From Klebsiella sp. WP3-W18-ESBL-02 (GTDB taxonomy: Bacteria; Pseudomonadota; Gammaproteobacteria; Enterobacterales; Enterobacteriaceae): a DNA stretch of 64,000 nucleotides. The notes beneath the pieces are model-generated. The model worked only from the letters and a program-made list of their open reading frames with translations. It was not told where the DNA came from and made no database searches. Position numbers and translations under genes: made by a program. Of this stretch, positions 52,153 to 60,923 are shown in pieces. The DNA lies in assembly GCF_014168815.1 (NCBI RefSeq), contig NZ_AP021972.1, forward strand, positions 1,798,001 to 1,862,000, written 5' to 3'. The number at the start of each line of letters is the position of its first letter. The stretch's first letter is position 1.

Positions 52153-52189
52153 TAGGTACAGCTAGCATTTATGGGTTATGTTTTTCAGC
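52153..52189 (-). ncRNA. cyaR: 5' fragment of cyaR (disrupted by IS630)
   Basis: From +1 at 52189 the reverse strand reads GCTGAAAAACATAACCCATA, then AATGCTAGCTGTACC, the first 35 bases of CyaR with one A fewer than the E. coli sequence I remember, followed by the TA of the target site. The next bases belong to IS630. The 5' loop region is retained but the CCACCTCC pairing region and terminator are displaced by 1153 bp. Confidence 0.9.
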
Positions 52190-52195
52190 GAGAGA

Positions 52196-52238
52196 ATAGT
52201 ATCGATAATCGATAATTCCGTCTGTGATCCATTTCTAA
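52196..52238 (-). promoter_or_regulatory. cyaR promoter with class II CRP site
   Basis: On the minus strand a -10 box TACTAT (52196-52201) precedes +1 at 52189. A CRP site TTAGA-AATGGA-TCACA (52223-52238) has its centre at -41.5, the class II position, with one half-site perfect. This fits the known cAMP-CRP activation of CyaR. The promoter is intact and now faces the IS630 transposase gene. Confidence 0.8.
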
Positions 52239-52271
52239 GAATCCTTGCTATTGAAAAACAATATAAATGTA

Positions 52272-53633
52272 CTAGCTGCTATGCGGATTACGAGTGGATT
52301 GTCCTGAGAAATTACGCATCAGCAGGCCATACTCCAGCGCCATATCTTCCGGCACGGGTAACCATACGGTGTGACCATCGCCCGGCGCGACCGGCATCGT
52401 CTCACCTTTGGCGTTTTCCATATGCTCAAGCGTGAAGTTGACGTTGCCCTGTGGGGTCATCAGCTCCAGACTGTCACCGATCAGGAATTTGTTTTTCACC
52501 GCCACGGCGGCCAGGTTGCCTTTACGCTCGCCGGTAAATTCGCCGACGAACTGCTGACGCTCGGAAACGGAGTAGCCGTACTCATAGTTCTGATAGTCGT
52601 CATGGGTGTGGCGACGCAGGAACCCTTCGGTGTAACCACGGTGGGCAAGGCCTTCCAGCGTTTCCAGCAGGCTGGTGTCGAACGGTTTGCCAGCGGCCGC
52701 GTCGTCGATGGCCTTGCGGTACACCTGGGCGGTGCGCGCGCAGTAGTAGAAGGATTTGGTGCGGCCTTCGATTTTCAGCGAATGGACGCCCATCTGGGTC
52801 AAACGCTCAACGTGGGCGATGGCGCGCAGATCTTTGGAGTTCATGATGTAGGTGCCGTGTTCGTCTTCGAAAGCGGTCATGTACTCGCCGGGACGTTTAG
52901 CTTCCTCAATCATAAAGACCTGATCGGTTGGCGCGCCGAGGCCGAGGGTCGGTTCGACGTTTTGCACCGGAATCGGTTCGTATTTGTGGACGATGTTGCC
53001 CACGTCGTCTTCTTTGCCTTCCTGCACGTTGTATTCCCAGCGGCAGGCGTTGGTGCAGGTACCCTGGTTAGGATCGCGTTTGTTGATGTAACCAGACAGC
53101 AGGCAGCGGCCGGAATAGGCCATGCACAGCGCGCCGTGAACGAAGATTTCAATCTCCATGTCCGGAACCTGGCTGCGAATTTCTTCAATTTCTTCCAGCG
53201 ACAGTTCGCGCGAGAGGATCACGCGGGTTAATCCCATTTGTTTCCAGAACTTCACCGTGGCCCAGTTGACGGCGTTCGCCTGTACCGACAGGTGAATGTC
53301 CATCTCCGGGAAGTGTTCTCGCACCAGCATGATAAGCCCCGGATCGGACATAATCAGCGCATCCGGCCCCATATCCACTACCGGCTTCAGGTCACGAATA
53401 AAGGTTTTCAGCTTGGCGTTGTGCGGCGCGATGTTCACCACGACGTAGAATTTTTTACCCAGCGCGTGGGCTTCGTTGATGCCGAGCTGTAAATTTTCGT
53501 GATTGAATTCGTTGTTACGTACGCGCAGCGAGTAGCGCGGTTGACCCGCGTAGACTGCATCGGCGCCGTAAGCGAAAGCGTAACGCATATTTTTCAGCGT
53601 TCCCGCCGGGGAAAGGAGTTCCGGTTTAAACAT
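52272..53633 (-). CDS. trhP: tRNA hydroxylation protein TrhP (YegQ)
   Basis: A 453-residue U32-family (collagenase-like) protein. TrhP is needed, with prephenate, for making 5-hydroxyuridine at the wobble position of certain tRNAs. The family motif EIEIFVHGALCMAYSGRCLLSGY lies near residue 160, followed by further cysteines in CTNACRWEY, a cluster likely to bind a metal or Fe-S group. It is nearly identical to E. coli YegQ and the same length. Its 3' end approaches the cyaR promoter region, separated by about 80 bases. Confidence 0.94.
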   Translation of the reverse strand: MFKPELLSPAGTLKNMRYAFAYGADAVYAGQPRYSLRVRNNEFNHENLQLGINEAHALGKKFYVVVNIAPHNAKLKTFIRDLKPVVDMGPDALIMSDPGLIMLVREHFPEMDIHLSVQANAVNWATVKFWKQMGLTRVILSRELSLEEIEEIRSQVPDMEIEIFVHGALCMAYSGRCLLSGYINKRDPNQGTCTNACRWEYNVQEGKEDDVGNIVHKYEPIPVQNVEPTLGLGAPTDQVFMIEEAKRPGEYMTAFEDEHGTYIMNSKDLRAIAHVERLTQMGVHSLKIEGRTKSFYYCARTAQVYRKAIDDAAAGKPFDTSLLETLEGLAHRGYTEGFLRRHTHDDYQNYEYGYSVSERQQFVGEFTGERKGNLAAVAVKNKFLIGDSLELMTPQGNVNFTLEHMENAKGETMPVAPGDGHTVWLPVPEDMALEYGLLMRNFSGQSTRNPHSS

Positions 53634-53786
53634 GATTTTCTCGTTCTGATGACAGGTCAGATTCGCCGCACCTGATGCGACGAGTTGGGGAGTGTCCCCA
53701 CTTTAAGGGCGGGCATTGTAGCGCTGTGGCGGGGCGAGGTAAAGCGCCGGGTGGCCGTCGCAGACCGCCCGGCGGTGGTGGAGCCG

Positions 53787-54119
53787 TCAGGTATTATCTT
53801 TCACGGTTTCGCTGGCACCGTTGGTTTTTACCGACGCGATGCCCTTATCGCGCGACTGCTCGGTGGCATACAGCTGGCTGGTGCCAATGACCTGGTGGTT
53901 GCCCGCCTTGAGGTTGAAGTGAAATTTACCGTTAGTGGCCGTTTTCTTCTCGTAATGCGCGTCCAGCGGGCTATTCACGCGCACGGAGGCGATGCCTTTT
54001 TCCGCCGCGGCTCGGGTGGTATAGAGCTCGCTGGTCAGGATAATCTCCCCGTTTCCCGCTTTCAGAACAAATCGGAACTGATCGTTGCTGCTTTTGCTTA
54101 ATTCAAACCAACCAGCCAT
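53787..54119 (-). CDS. yegP: UPF0339 protein YegP
   Basis: A 110-residue small soluble protein built of two tandem DUF1508 repeats (GWFELSKSSNDQFRFVLKAGNG and NGKFHFNLKAGNHQVIG, each followed by a KGIASV motif). AAGGAG precedes the ATG at 54119, giving the E. coli length; the longer reading adds eight unconserved residues. The function is unknown. It lies between trhP and baeR, as in E. coli. Confidence 0.92.
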   Translation of the reverse strand: MAGWFELSKSSNDQFRFVLKAGNGEIILTSELYTTRAAAEKGIASVRVNSPLDAHYEKKTATNGKFHFNLKAGNHQVIGTSQLYATEQSRDKGIASVKTNGASETVKDNT

Positions 54120-54241
54120 GGTGACTCCTTGATTAGATTGCATTCGTTAAACGTATCGACTGACAGTATGAGTATGGGAGATATTGGCGAAGATGCGAGC
54201 GGGGAAAAACGAGAGCGGCGCAGACGTGCCGCTCTTAGCGG

Positions 54242-54964
54242 TTAGGCCATACGGCAGGCGTCGGCTTCCCAGCGGTAGCCTACGCCATAGACAGCGCGAA
54301 TAAACGACTGTTCGGCGTCCAGCGACTCCAGCTTGCGCCTGAGGTTTTTGATATGGCTGTCGATGGTTCGGTCGGTCACGACGCGGTAGTCATCGTACAG
54401 GTGATTGAGCAGCTGTTCGCGCGAGAACACTTTGCCCGGCTCCTGCGACAGCGTTTTCAGCAGACGGAATTCGGCGGGAGTAAGATCCAGCAGTCGCTCG
54501 CGCCATGAGGCCTGGAAGCGTGTTTCGTCCACCACCAGCGGGCTCTGTTCGTCCAGCGCCTGCAGCTCCTGACGCGGCCGGCAGCGGCGCAGAATGGTCT
54601 TCACGCGTGCCACCACTTCGCGCGGGCTGTACGGTTTGCAGATGTAATCGTCGGCGCCGATTTCTAAACCCAGCAGGCGGTCGATCTCTTCAATTTTGGC
54701 GGTCACCATGACAATCGGGACCTCGGAGAAGCGACGGATCTCGCGGCACAGCGTCAGGCCGTCGGTGCCTGGCAGCATTAAATCCAGCAGGATCAGGTCC
54801 GGCGGCGTCTGGCGCACGTACGGCAGCACTTTATCACCGTGGTTAATCAGCGTTGGCGCATAATTGGCTGCCAGTAAATAGTCGATGAGCAACTGCCCCA
54901 GCTTGGGTTCATCTTCAACGATCAGAATGCGTGGGGCGTTTTCATCAATCGGTAACTCGGTCAT
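54242..54964 (-). CDS. baeR: Response regulator BaeR
   Basis: A 240-residue OmpR-type regulator. The receiver domain carries acidic pair E18-D19 region and phospho-acceptor D61 (ILLDLMLPG). The C-terminal winged helix contains TPAEFRLLKTLSQEPGKVFSREQLL and SHIKNLRRKLE. BaeR activates mdtABCD, acrD and spy under envelope stress in E. coli. It overlaps baeS by 4 bases and is last in the mdtABCD-baeSR order. Confidence 0.95.
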   Translation of the reverse strand: MTELPIDENAPRILIVEDEPKLGQLLIDYLLAANYAPTLINHGDKVLPYVRQTPPDLILLDLMLPGTDGLTLCREIRRFSEVPIVMVTAKIEEIDRLLGLEIGADDYICKPYSPREVVARVKTILRRCRPRQELQALDEQSPLVVDETRFQASWRERLLDLTPAEFRLLKTLSQEPGKVFSREQLLNHLYDDYRVVTDRTIDSHIKNLRRKLESLDAEQSFIRAVYGVGYRWEADACRMA

Positions 54965-56427
54965 ATTTCTCTCGGTATTACGCGTTCCAGCGGTAATTCT
55001 ACTTTAATGCTAACCCCGCCAAAAGGCGAATGTCCGACGTGGAGCTGGCCGCCGTGGGCGGCAACAATATTCGCGCAGATAGCCAGCCCCAGGCCGGATC
55101 CGCCGCTGGCGCGGTTGCGCGAGCCTTCGGTGCGGTAAAAGCGTTCACAAAGTCGGCTTAGCTGTTCATCGCTGACGCCGGGGCTGCTGTCGGCAAATTC
55201 CAGCACGATGCTTTGCGCCAGCAGCTCGCTGCGAATCTGTACCTGCCCACCGCTGTCGGTGTAGCGCAGACTGTTTTCCAGCAGGTTATTAAACAGCTGC
55301 ATCAGGCGATCCGGATCGCCAAAGACGGTGGCGTTTTCTGCCAGTGCCAGATTGAGCGTGAGCCCACGACTGGCCAGACGCTCGCGGAAGGCGTCAGCGG
55401 CAATTTCAACCAGCGCAATGATATCGACAGGCGCTTTCTGGTAGGCCAGCGCACCTTCGTCGGACATCGAAAGCTGGTGGAGATCGTCCACCAGCTTGGT
55501 CAGCGTCGCGACTTCAGCCTGTAGCGAGGTGACCGATTCCGGGGTGAATTTGCGCACGCCGTCCTGAATTGCCTCCAGTTCGCCGCGCAGTACCGCCAGC
55601 GGCGTGCGCAGCTCGTGGGATATGTCGGCCATCAGGTCCCGACGCATCTGCTGGTTTTTTTCCAGCGTGCTGGCGAGGCGGTTAAAATCCTGCGCCAGCT
55701 TGCCCAGTTCATCACCGCTGCTGACCGGAACGCGGGTAGAAAAATCGCCCGCAGCCAGCTTGTGGGTGCCTTCAACCAGCCGCCGCACCGGCGCGAGCAG
55801 ACCGCGCGCCAGCGGGAAGGTGGCCAGCGCCGCGAGCAGCGTGGCCAGGCCGACGATAAGCCAGCTGGTACGCCGCTGCTGGCGATCGAAGTTAATATCC
55901 GTGTTGCGGGTCAGGCGTTCTACCGGCGAAGCGATCACCGCACCGACTTCAGCGCCGTTGACAATAATACCGCGCCGGGTGCCGTCAATCGGCACCGCTT
56001 CACGCGGGCCGACCAGTACGCGGGCTTTTTGATCGACAACCCAAAACTGTGTTCGCCAGCCGTGGGGCGGCATACCCCCGCGATCCGGGCCGCCGCGATC
56101 GGGCGCGCGGTCAGGCCCGCCGTCGGGGCCGGGAGGGCCTGGCGGCATACGATCTTCACCGTTATCGTGCTCGAAGGAGCGCAGGATCTGGAACACGAAG
56201 CGGTCGTTATTGCGTAAAAAACGCCAGTTTCCGTGCAGCGCGTACTGTTCCGCCAGCGCGTCGCTCAGCAGCTGCAGCCGCTGCTCGTTGCCGCGCTTAA
56301 TGTAGTCAATAAAGCCGCGCTCGAAGCTAACACGCACGGCCCAGTGCATGCTGATAAGCAGCACGATACAGGTGGTTAAAATGACGAGAAACAGTTTGCC
56401 GGAGATACCCGGGCGCCATAATTTCAC
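54961..56427 (-). CDS. baeS: Envelope-stress sensor kinase BaeS
   Basis: A 488-residue sensor kinase with two membrane helices (about 11-30 and 185-205) bracketing a periplasmic domain. It also has HAMP, an H-box ADISHELRTPLAVLRG, an N-box LMQLFNNLLENSLRYTD and G-boxes GSGLGLAICANIV. It is about 20 residues longer than E. coli BaeS (467) because of a Pro/Gly/Asp/Arg-rich insert near residues 93-118 (PPGPPGPDGG, then PDRAPDRGGPDRGG). The start is GTG at 56427, three bases after mdtD's stop codon. BaeS responds to indole, flavonoids and envelope damage. Confidence 0.94.
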   Translation of the reverse strand: MKLWRPGISGKLFLVILTTCIVLLISMHWAVRVSFERGFIDYIKRGNEQRLQLLSDALAEQYALHGNWRFLRNNDRFVFQILRSFEHDNGEDRMPPGPPGPDGGPDRAPDRGGPDRGGMPPHGWRTQFWVVDQKARVLVGPREAVPIDGTRRGIIVNGAEVGAVIASPVERLTRNTDINFDRQQRRTSWLIVGLATLLAALATFPLARGLLAPVRRLVEGTHKLAAGDFSTRVPVSSGDELGKLAQDFNRLASTLEKNQQMRRDLMADISHELRTPLAVLRGELEAIQDGVRKFTPESVTSLQAEVATLTKLVDDLHQLSMSDEGALAYQKAPVDIIALVEIAADAFRERLASRGLTLNLALAENATVFGDPDRLMQLFNNLLENSLRYTDSGGQVQIRSELLAQSIVLEFADSSPGVSDEQLSRLCERFYRTEGSRNRASGGSGLGLAICANIVAAHGGQLHVGHSPFGGVSIKVELPLERVIPREI

Positions 56428-56430
56428 GGT

Positions 56431-57843
56431 CTACTCCTTCAGTTTGCGTCGGGCAATAACCACGTTTTTGCTGGTGTCGTCCGGCACGCGCGCGAAGACG
56501 AGAGCGGGAAGCGCAATAATGATGGCCATACAAAGATAGGTGTACATAAAGACGTGATGCGTCGCCGCGCTGCCGATGGCGATGTGCTGCTGGCCAAACA
56601 TTCCCAGCAGGAGCCCGGCGAGGGTTACGCCGATACTCATCGACAGCTGCATTATCATCGACAGCAGGCTGTTGCCGCTGCTGGCATGGTCGTCCGGCAG
56701 GTCTTTCAGCGTCAGGGTATTCATTGACGAGAAACGGCTGGAGTTCACCATTCCCTGAATAAACAGCACGACCGGTAGGGCGTAGTACCAGCCTGCCAGC
56801 GCGGTAAACATAAACAGCAGGCTGATTAGCGACAGCCCGAGGGTGGCAACAACCAGCACGTGGCGATAGCCGAAGTGGTTAACCACCTGCACGACGATAC
56901 GTTTCATCCCCATGCTGCCTAGCACCATTGGGATCATCATCAAGCCGGCGTGGAACGGGGTGAAGCCGAGGCCAATTTGCAGAAATACCGGCGTCATAAA
57001 CGGCAGCATGCCGCTGCCGATACGGCCGACGAAGCTGCCCGCCAGCCCTAAAGAGAAGGTGGGGGTATGAAACAGCTTGAGGCTAAACAGCGCGCTGTCG
57101 TTGCCCCGTGCGTGCCACAGATAGATCAGGATGGATGCCAGACCAACGCCGACCAGCGCGGCCATCATCCACGGTGAAATGCCCAGCCCCTTTTGGCCGT
57201 CGAGCGCGAGGGTTAAGGTGGCCATGCCCAGCGCCAGCACGATAAAACCGGACAGATCGAAGCGCCGCGTCTGCACGGTGTAGTTGGGCATCAGCATCAG
57301 AGTTGCGATACAGCCGACGATGCCGACTGGGATGTTGATCAGGAAAATCCAGTGCCATGAGGCATACTCGACCAGTATCCCGCCCAGCGCTGGCCCCAGC
57401 AGCGGGCCAATCTGTCCGGGAAGGGTGACGAAGGTCATTGCCGCCATGTACTGCTCGCGCGGGACGATTTTCATCACCGTTAGCCTGCCGACGGGGACCA
57501 TCATTGCCCCGCCGATCCCCTGCAGCACGCGAGCCATCACCAGCTCGTTGAGCGTCCCGGCGAGCGAGCAGAACAGTGACCCCAGGGTAAAGAGGATGAT
57601 GGCGGTGAAGAAAATATTGCGCACGCCAACCCGGTCAGCCAACCAGCCGCTGGCTGGCAGCATAACGGCGACGGTCAGCACGTAGGCAACCACCACCATG
57701 TGCATGTGCAGCGGGCTCTCCCCCAGGCTCAGGGCCATTGAGGGGAGGGCGGTGTTCACGATGGTGGTGTCCAGCGATTGCATAAAAAAGCCAAACGCCA
57801 CGATCCACAGTTGCCAGCGTACGTTAGCCGGGAGCTCAGTCAT
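56431..57843 (-). CDS. mdtD: MFS transporter MdtD
   Basis: A 470-residue DHA2-type (14-helix) MFS protein with the motif-A loop WLADRVGVRNIFF near residue 64 and motif C-like GPLLGPALGGILVEYASWHWIFLINIPVG near residue 145. E. coli MdtD is 471 residues; it is encoded in the mdtABCD operon but is not required for MdtABC drug resistance, and a citrate/iron-citrate export role has been proposed. The ATG is two bases from the mdtC stop. Confidence 0.94.
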   Translation of the reverse strand: MTELPANVRWQLWIVAFGFFMQSLDTTIVNTALPSMALSLGESPLHMHMVVVAYVLTVAVMLPASGWLADRVGVRNIFFTAIILFTLGSLFCSLAGTLNELVMARVLQGIGGAMMVPVGRLTVMKIVPREQYMAAMTFVTLPGQIGPLLGPALGGILVEYASWHWIFLINIPVGIVGCIATLMLMPNYTVQTRRFDLSGFIVLALGMATLTLALDGQKGLGISPWMMAALVGVGLASILIYLWHARGNDSALFSLKLFHTPTFSLGLAGSFVGRIGSGMLPFMTPVFLQIGLGFTPFHAGLMMIPMVLGSMGMKRIVVQVVNHFGYRHVLVVATLGLSLISLLFMFTALAGWYYALPVVLFIQGMVNSSRFSSMNTLTLKDLPDDHASSGNSLLSMIMQLSMSIGVTLAGLLLGMFGQQHIAIGSAATHHVFMYTYLCMAIIIALPALVFARVPDDTSKNVVIARRKLKE

Positions 57844-57845
57844 GG

Positions 57846-60800
57846 TTATTCCGTTGCCGATTGTCGGGGTTGACGTGAAAAACGCAGACGCAGACGATCG
57901 AAGAACAGATATACCACCGGCGTGGTATAGAGCGTTAACAGCTGGCTCATCGCCAGCCCACCGACGATCGTAATCCCCAGCGGCTGGCGCAGTTCTGAAC
58001 CATCGCCCCCCGAGAGCACCAGCGGCAGTGCGCCAAACAGCGCCGCCAGCGTGGTCATCATAATCGGGCGGAAACGCAGCAGGCAGGCCTGGAATATCGC
58101 CTGCTCCGGCGGCAGATTGCCGTTTCGCTGCGCCTCAAGGGCGAAGTCGACCATCATGATGGCGTTTTTCTTCACAATGCCAATTAATAGCATGATCCCG
58201 ATTAAGGCAATTAGGCTGAACGGGGCATTGAACAGCTCCAGCGCCAGCAGCGCCCCGACGCCAGCCGAGGGCAGGGTAGAGAGAATGGTCAGCGGGTGGA
58301 CGTAGCTTTCGTACAGAATACCCAGCACGATATAGACCGTGGCAATGGCGGCGATAATCAGGATCACCTGCGAGTTCATCGTATCCTGGAACACCTGCGC
58401 CGTCCCGGCAAACGAACCGCGAACCGTTGAGGGGACGCCAAGCTGCGTCATGGTACGGTTAATCGCATCGCTGGCTTCTGACAGCGATTTCCCGGTCGGC
58501 AGGTTGAAGGAAACGGTTGAGGCTGCTGACAGCCCCTGGTGGTTAACCGACAGCGGGGCGTTTGCCGGCTGCCATTTAGCAAAGTAGGACAGCGGGATCG
58601 CTTTGCCTTCGCCGTTGATGACAAACATTTTATCCAGCGCGCTGACGTCCTGGGTATAGACCGGGTCGACCTCCATCACCACTTTGTACTGGTTCAACGG
58701 CTGATAGATAGTGGATATCTGTCGCTGACCGAAGGCGTTGTTCAGCAGGCTGTTGGCGGCTTCCACGCTGATGCCCAGCCGCGACATCGTTTCCCGATCG
58801 TAGACCAGGTCCATTTCCGCGCCGTTGTCCTGCTGATCCGAGTTGACGTCCGCCAGTTCCGGCAGCGCGGCCAGCGCTTTGCGGATCTTAGGCTCCCATT
58901 CGCGCAGGGCGCTAAGATCGTCCGACAGCAGCGTGTACTGGTAGCTGGCGTTGGCCTGACGGCCGCCGACGCGGATATCCTGTACCGCCATTAAGAACAG
59001 GTTCGCGCCCGGCTCTTTGGCGAGCTTTTTACGCAGCCGATCGATAATCTGCTGCGCCGATGCCTGACGTACGTCGCGCGGTTTGAGGGTGATAAACATC
59101 ATGCCGCTGTTCACGCGCGAGCCGCCGGTAAAGCCGGTGACGTTATCTACCGCCGGATCCTCACGGATAATTTTCATAAAATCCTGAAGCTTACCGCGCA
59201 TCGCCTGGAAAGAGATGCTCTGGTCGGCCTGAATGCCGCCCATCAGTACGCCGGTATCCTGCTCCGGGAAAAAGGTTTTGGGGATTGAGATGTACAGCCA
59301 TATGTTCAGCGCGATGGTGGCAAGGAACACGACGCCCACCAGCCGGGCGTGCGCCAGCACCCAGTGCAGCGATTTGGCATAGCCGCGCTGCATGGCAATC
59401 AGCAGGCGGCCGATGCCTTTGTTACGGTTAGGGGTATGCGCTCGGCTGGATTTCAGCATCCAGCCGCACATCATCGGCGTGAGGGTCAGCGAGACGGCGA
59501 GCGAAATCCCGATCGCGACCGACAGCGTCACGGCAAACTCACGCAGCAGCCTGCCGGGCAGGCCGCCCATCAGCAGCAGCGGCAGGAACACCGCCACCAG
59601 CGACACGCTCATCGACAGCACGGTAAAGCCGACTTCACGGCTACCCTGCAGCGCTGCCTGTAGCGGTTTCATGCCCGCTTCCAGGTGGCGGGAAATGTTC
59701 TCCAGCACCACGATGGCATCATCCACCACAAAGCCGGTGGCGATGGTCAGCGCCATCAGGGACAGGTTGTTGAGGCTAAAGCCGCAAAGGTACATGGCGG
59801 CGAAGGTGCCGATAAGCGACACCGGTACCGCGACCGCCGGAATCAGCGTCGCGCGGCCGGATCGCAGGAACAGGAACACCACCAGAATCACCAGCGCCAC
59901 CGAAATCACCAGCGTCTGTTCCACTTCTTCGAGTGAGGCGCGAATGGTCGGGGAACGGTCCTGAGCGATTTGCAGGTCAATGGCCGCCGGAATGGTCTGC
60001 TGAAGTTCCGGCAGCTCGGCGCGGATCCGGTCAACGGTGTCGATAATATTGGCTTCCGGCAGCTTGCGGATCATCAGCAGAATGGCCGGTTTGGCGTTGG
60101 TCATCCCGGCGTTGCGCACATCCTGTACCGAGTCGCTGACCGTTGCCACGTCGCCCAGACGCACCGCTGCGCCGTTGTTATAGTGCACAATCAGCGGCTG
60201 ATATTCGGCCGCTTTTTTCAGCTCATCGTTGGTTTGCACCTGCCAACGCTGGGTACTGTCGTCAATGGCCCCCTGCGGCTTGCGCACGTTAGCGTTGCTG
60301 ATGGCGGTGCGTACCGCATCCAGCGACACGCCCTGGTTAAACAGCGCCTGCGGATTGAGGTCGACGCGAACGGCGGGCAACGAGCTACCGCCAACGTCTA
60401 CATCGCCGACGCCGTCAATCTGCGCGATGCTTTGCGCCAATTGGGTGGAAGCGAAATCGTACAGTTCGCCCTGCGAGTAGGTGTCCGAGGTCAGCGTCAG
60501 GATCATAATCGGCGAATCTGACGGATTGGCCTTGCGGTAGGTCGGACGGCTCGGCATGCCGCTCGGCAGCAGGTTTTGCGCGGCGTTGATCGCCGCCTGC
60601 ACGTCACGCGCAGCGCCGTTGATGTCGCGGTCGAAATTAAATTCCAGAATGATTCGCGTGCTGCCCAGCGAACTGCTGGAGGTCATTTCGTTCACGCCCG
60701 CAATACGCCCCAACGACCGCTCCAGCGGCGTGGCGACGGACGAGGCCATGGTTTCCGGCGAGGCCCCCGGCAGCGAGGCGCTGACCATTATCACCGGGAA

Positions 60801-60923
60801 ATCGACTTGCGGCAGCGGCGCGACCGGCAGTAGACGAAAGCCCAGCACGCCGCACAGCGTGATGGCGACGGAAATCAAAATCGTCGCTACCGGGCGGTAA
60901 ATGAAGAGCGCAAAAAATTTCAC
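57846..60923 (-). CDS. mdtC: RND efflux pump subunit MdtC
   Basis: A 1025-residue RND transporter with the two-fold duplicated arrangement of 12 helices and two large periplasmic loops. The conserved helix-4 segment TGFVVDDAIVVLENI contains the proton-relay aspartates, and the C-terminal half has GIVKKNAIMMVDFAL. MdtB and MdtC form a B2C heterotrimer that exports novobiocin, deoxycholate and other compounds with MdtA and TolC. The start is GTG, directly abutting the mdtB stop. Length equals E. coli MdtC. Confidence 0.96.
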   Translation of the reverse strand: MKFFALFIYRPVATILISVAITLCGVLGFRLLPVAPLPQVDFPVIMVSASLPGASPETMASSVATPLERSLGRIAGVNEMTSSSSLGSTRIILEFNFDRDINGAARDVQAAINAAQNLLPSGMPSRPTYRKANPSDSPIMILTLTSDTYSQGELYDFASTQLAQSIAQIDGVGDVDVGGSSLPAVRVDLNPQALFNQGVSLDAVRTAISNANVRKPQGAIDDSTQRWQVQTNDELKKAAEYQPLIVHYNNGAAVRLGDVATVSDSVQDVRNAGMTNAKPAILLMIRKLPEANIIDTVDRIRAELPELQQTIPAAIDLQIAQDRSPTIRASLEEVEQTLVISVALVILVVFLFLRSGRATLIPAVAVPVSLIGTFAAMYLCGFSLNNLSLMALTIATGFVVDDAIVVLENISRHLEAGMKPLQAALQGSREVGFTVLSMSVSLVAVFLPLLLMGGLPGRLLREFAVTLSVAIGISLAVSLTLTPMMCGWMLKSSRAHTPNRNKGIGRLLIAMQRGYAKSLHWVLAHARLVGVVFLATIALNIWLYISIPKTFFPEQDTGVLMGGIQADQSISFQAMRGKLQDFMKIIREDPAVDNVTGFTGGSRVNSGMMFITLKPRDVRQASAQQIIDRLRKKLAKEPGANLFLMAVQDIRVGGRQANASYQYTLLSDDLSALREWEPKIRKALAALPELADVNSDQQDNGAEMDLVYDRETMSRLGISVEAANSLLNNAFGQRQISTIYQPLNQYKVVMEVDPVYTQDVSALDKMFVINGEGKAIPLSYFAKWQPANAPLSVNHQGLSAASTVSFNLPTGKSLSEASDAINRTMTQLGVPSTVRGSFAGTAQVFQDTMNSQVILIIAAIATVYIVLGILYESYVHPLTILSTLPSAGVGALLALELFNAPFSLIALIGIMLLIGIVKKNAIMMVDFALEAQRNGNLPPEQAIFQACLLRFRPIMMTTLAALFGALPLVLSGGDGSELRQPLGITIVGGLAMSQLLTLYTTPVVYLFFDRLRLRFSRQPRQSATE

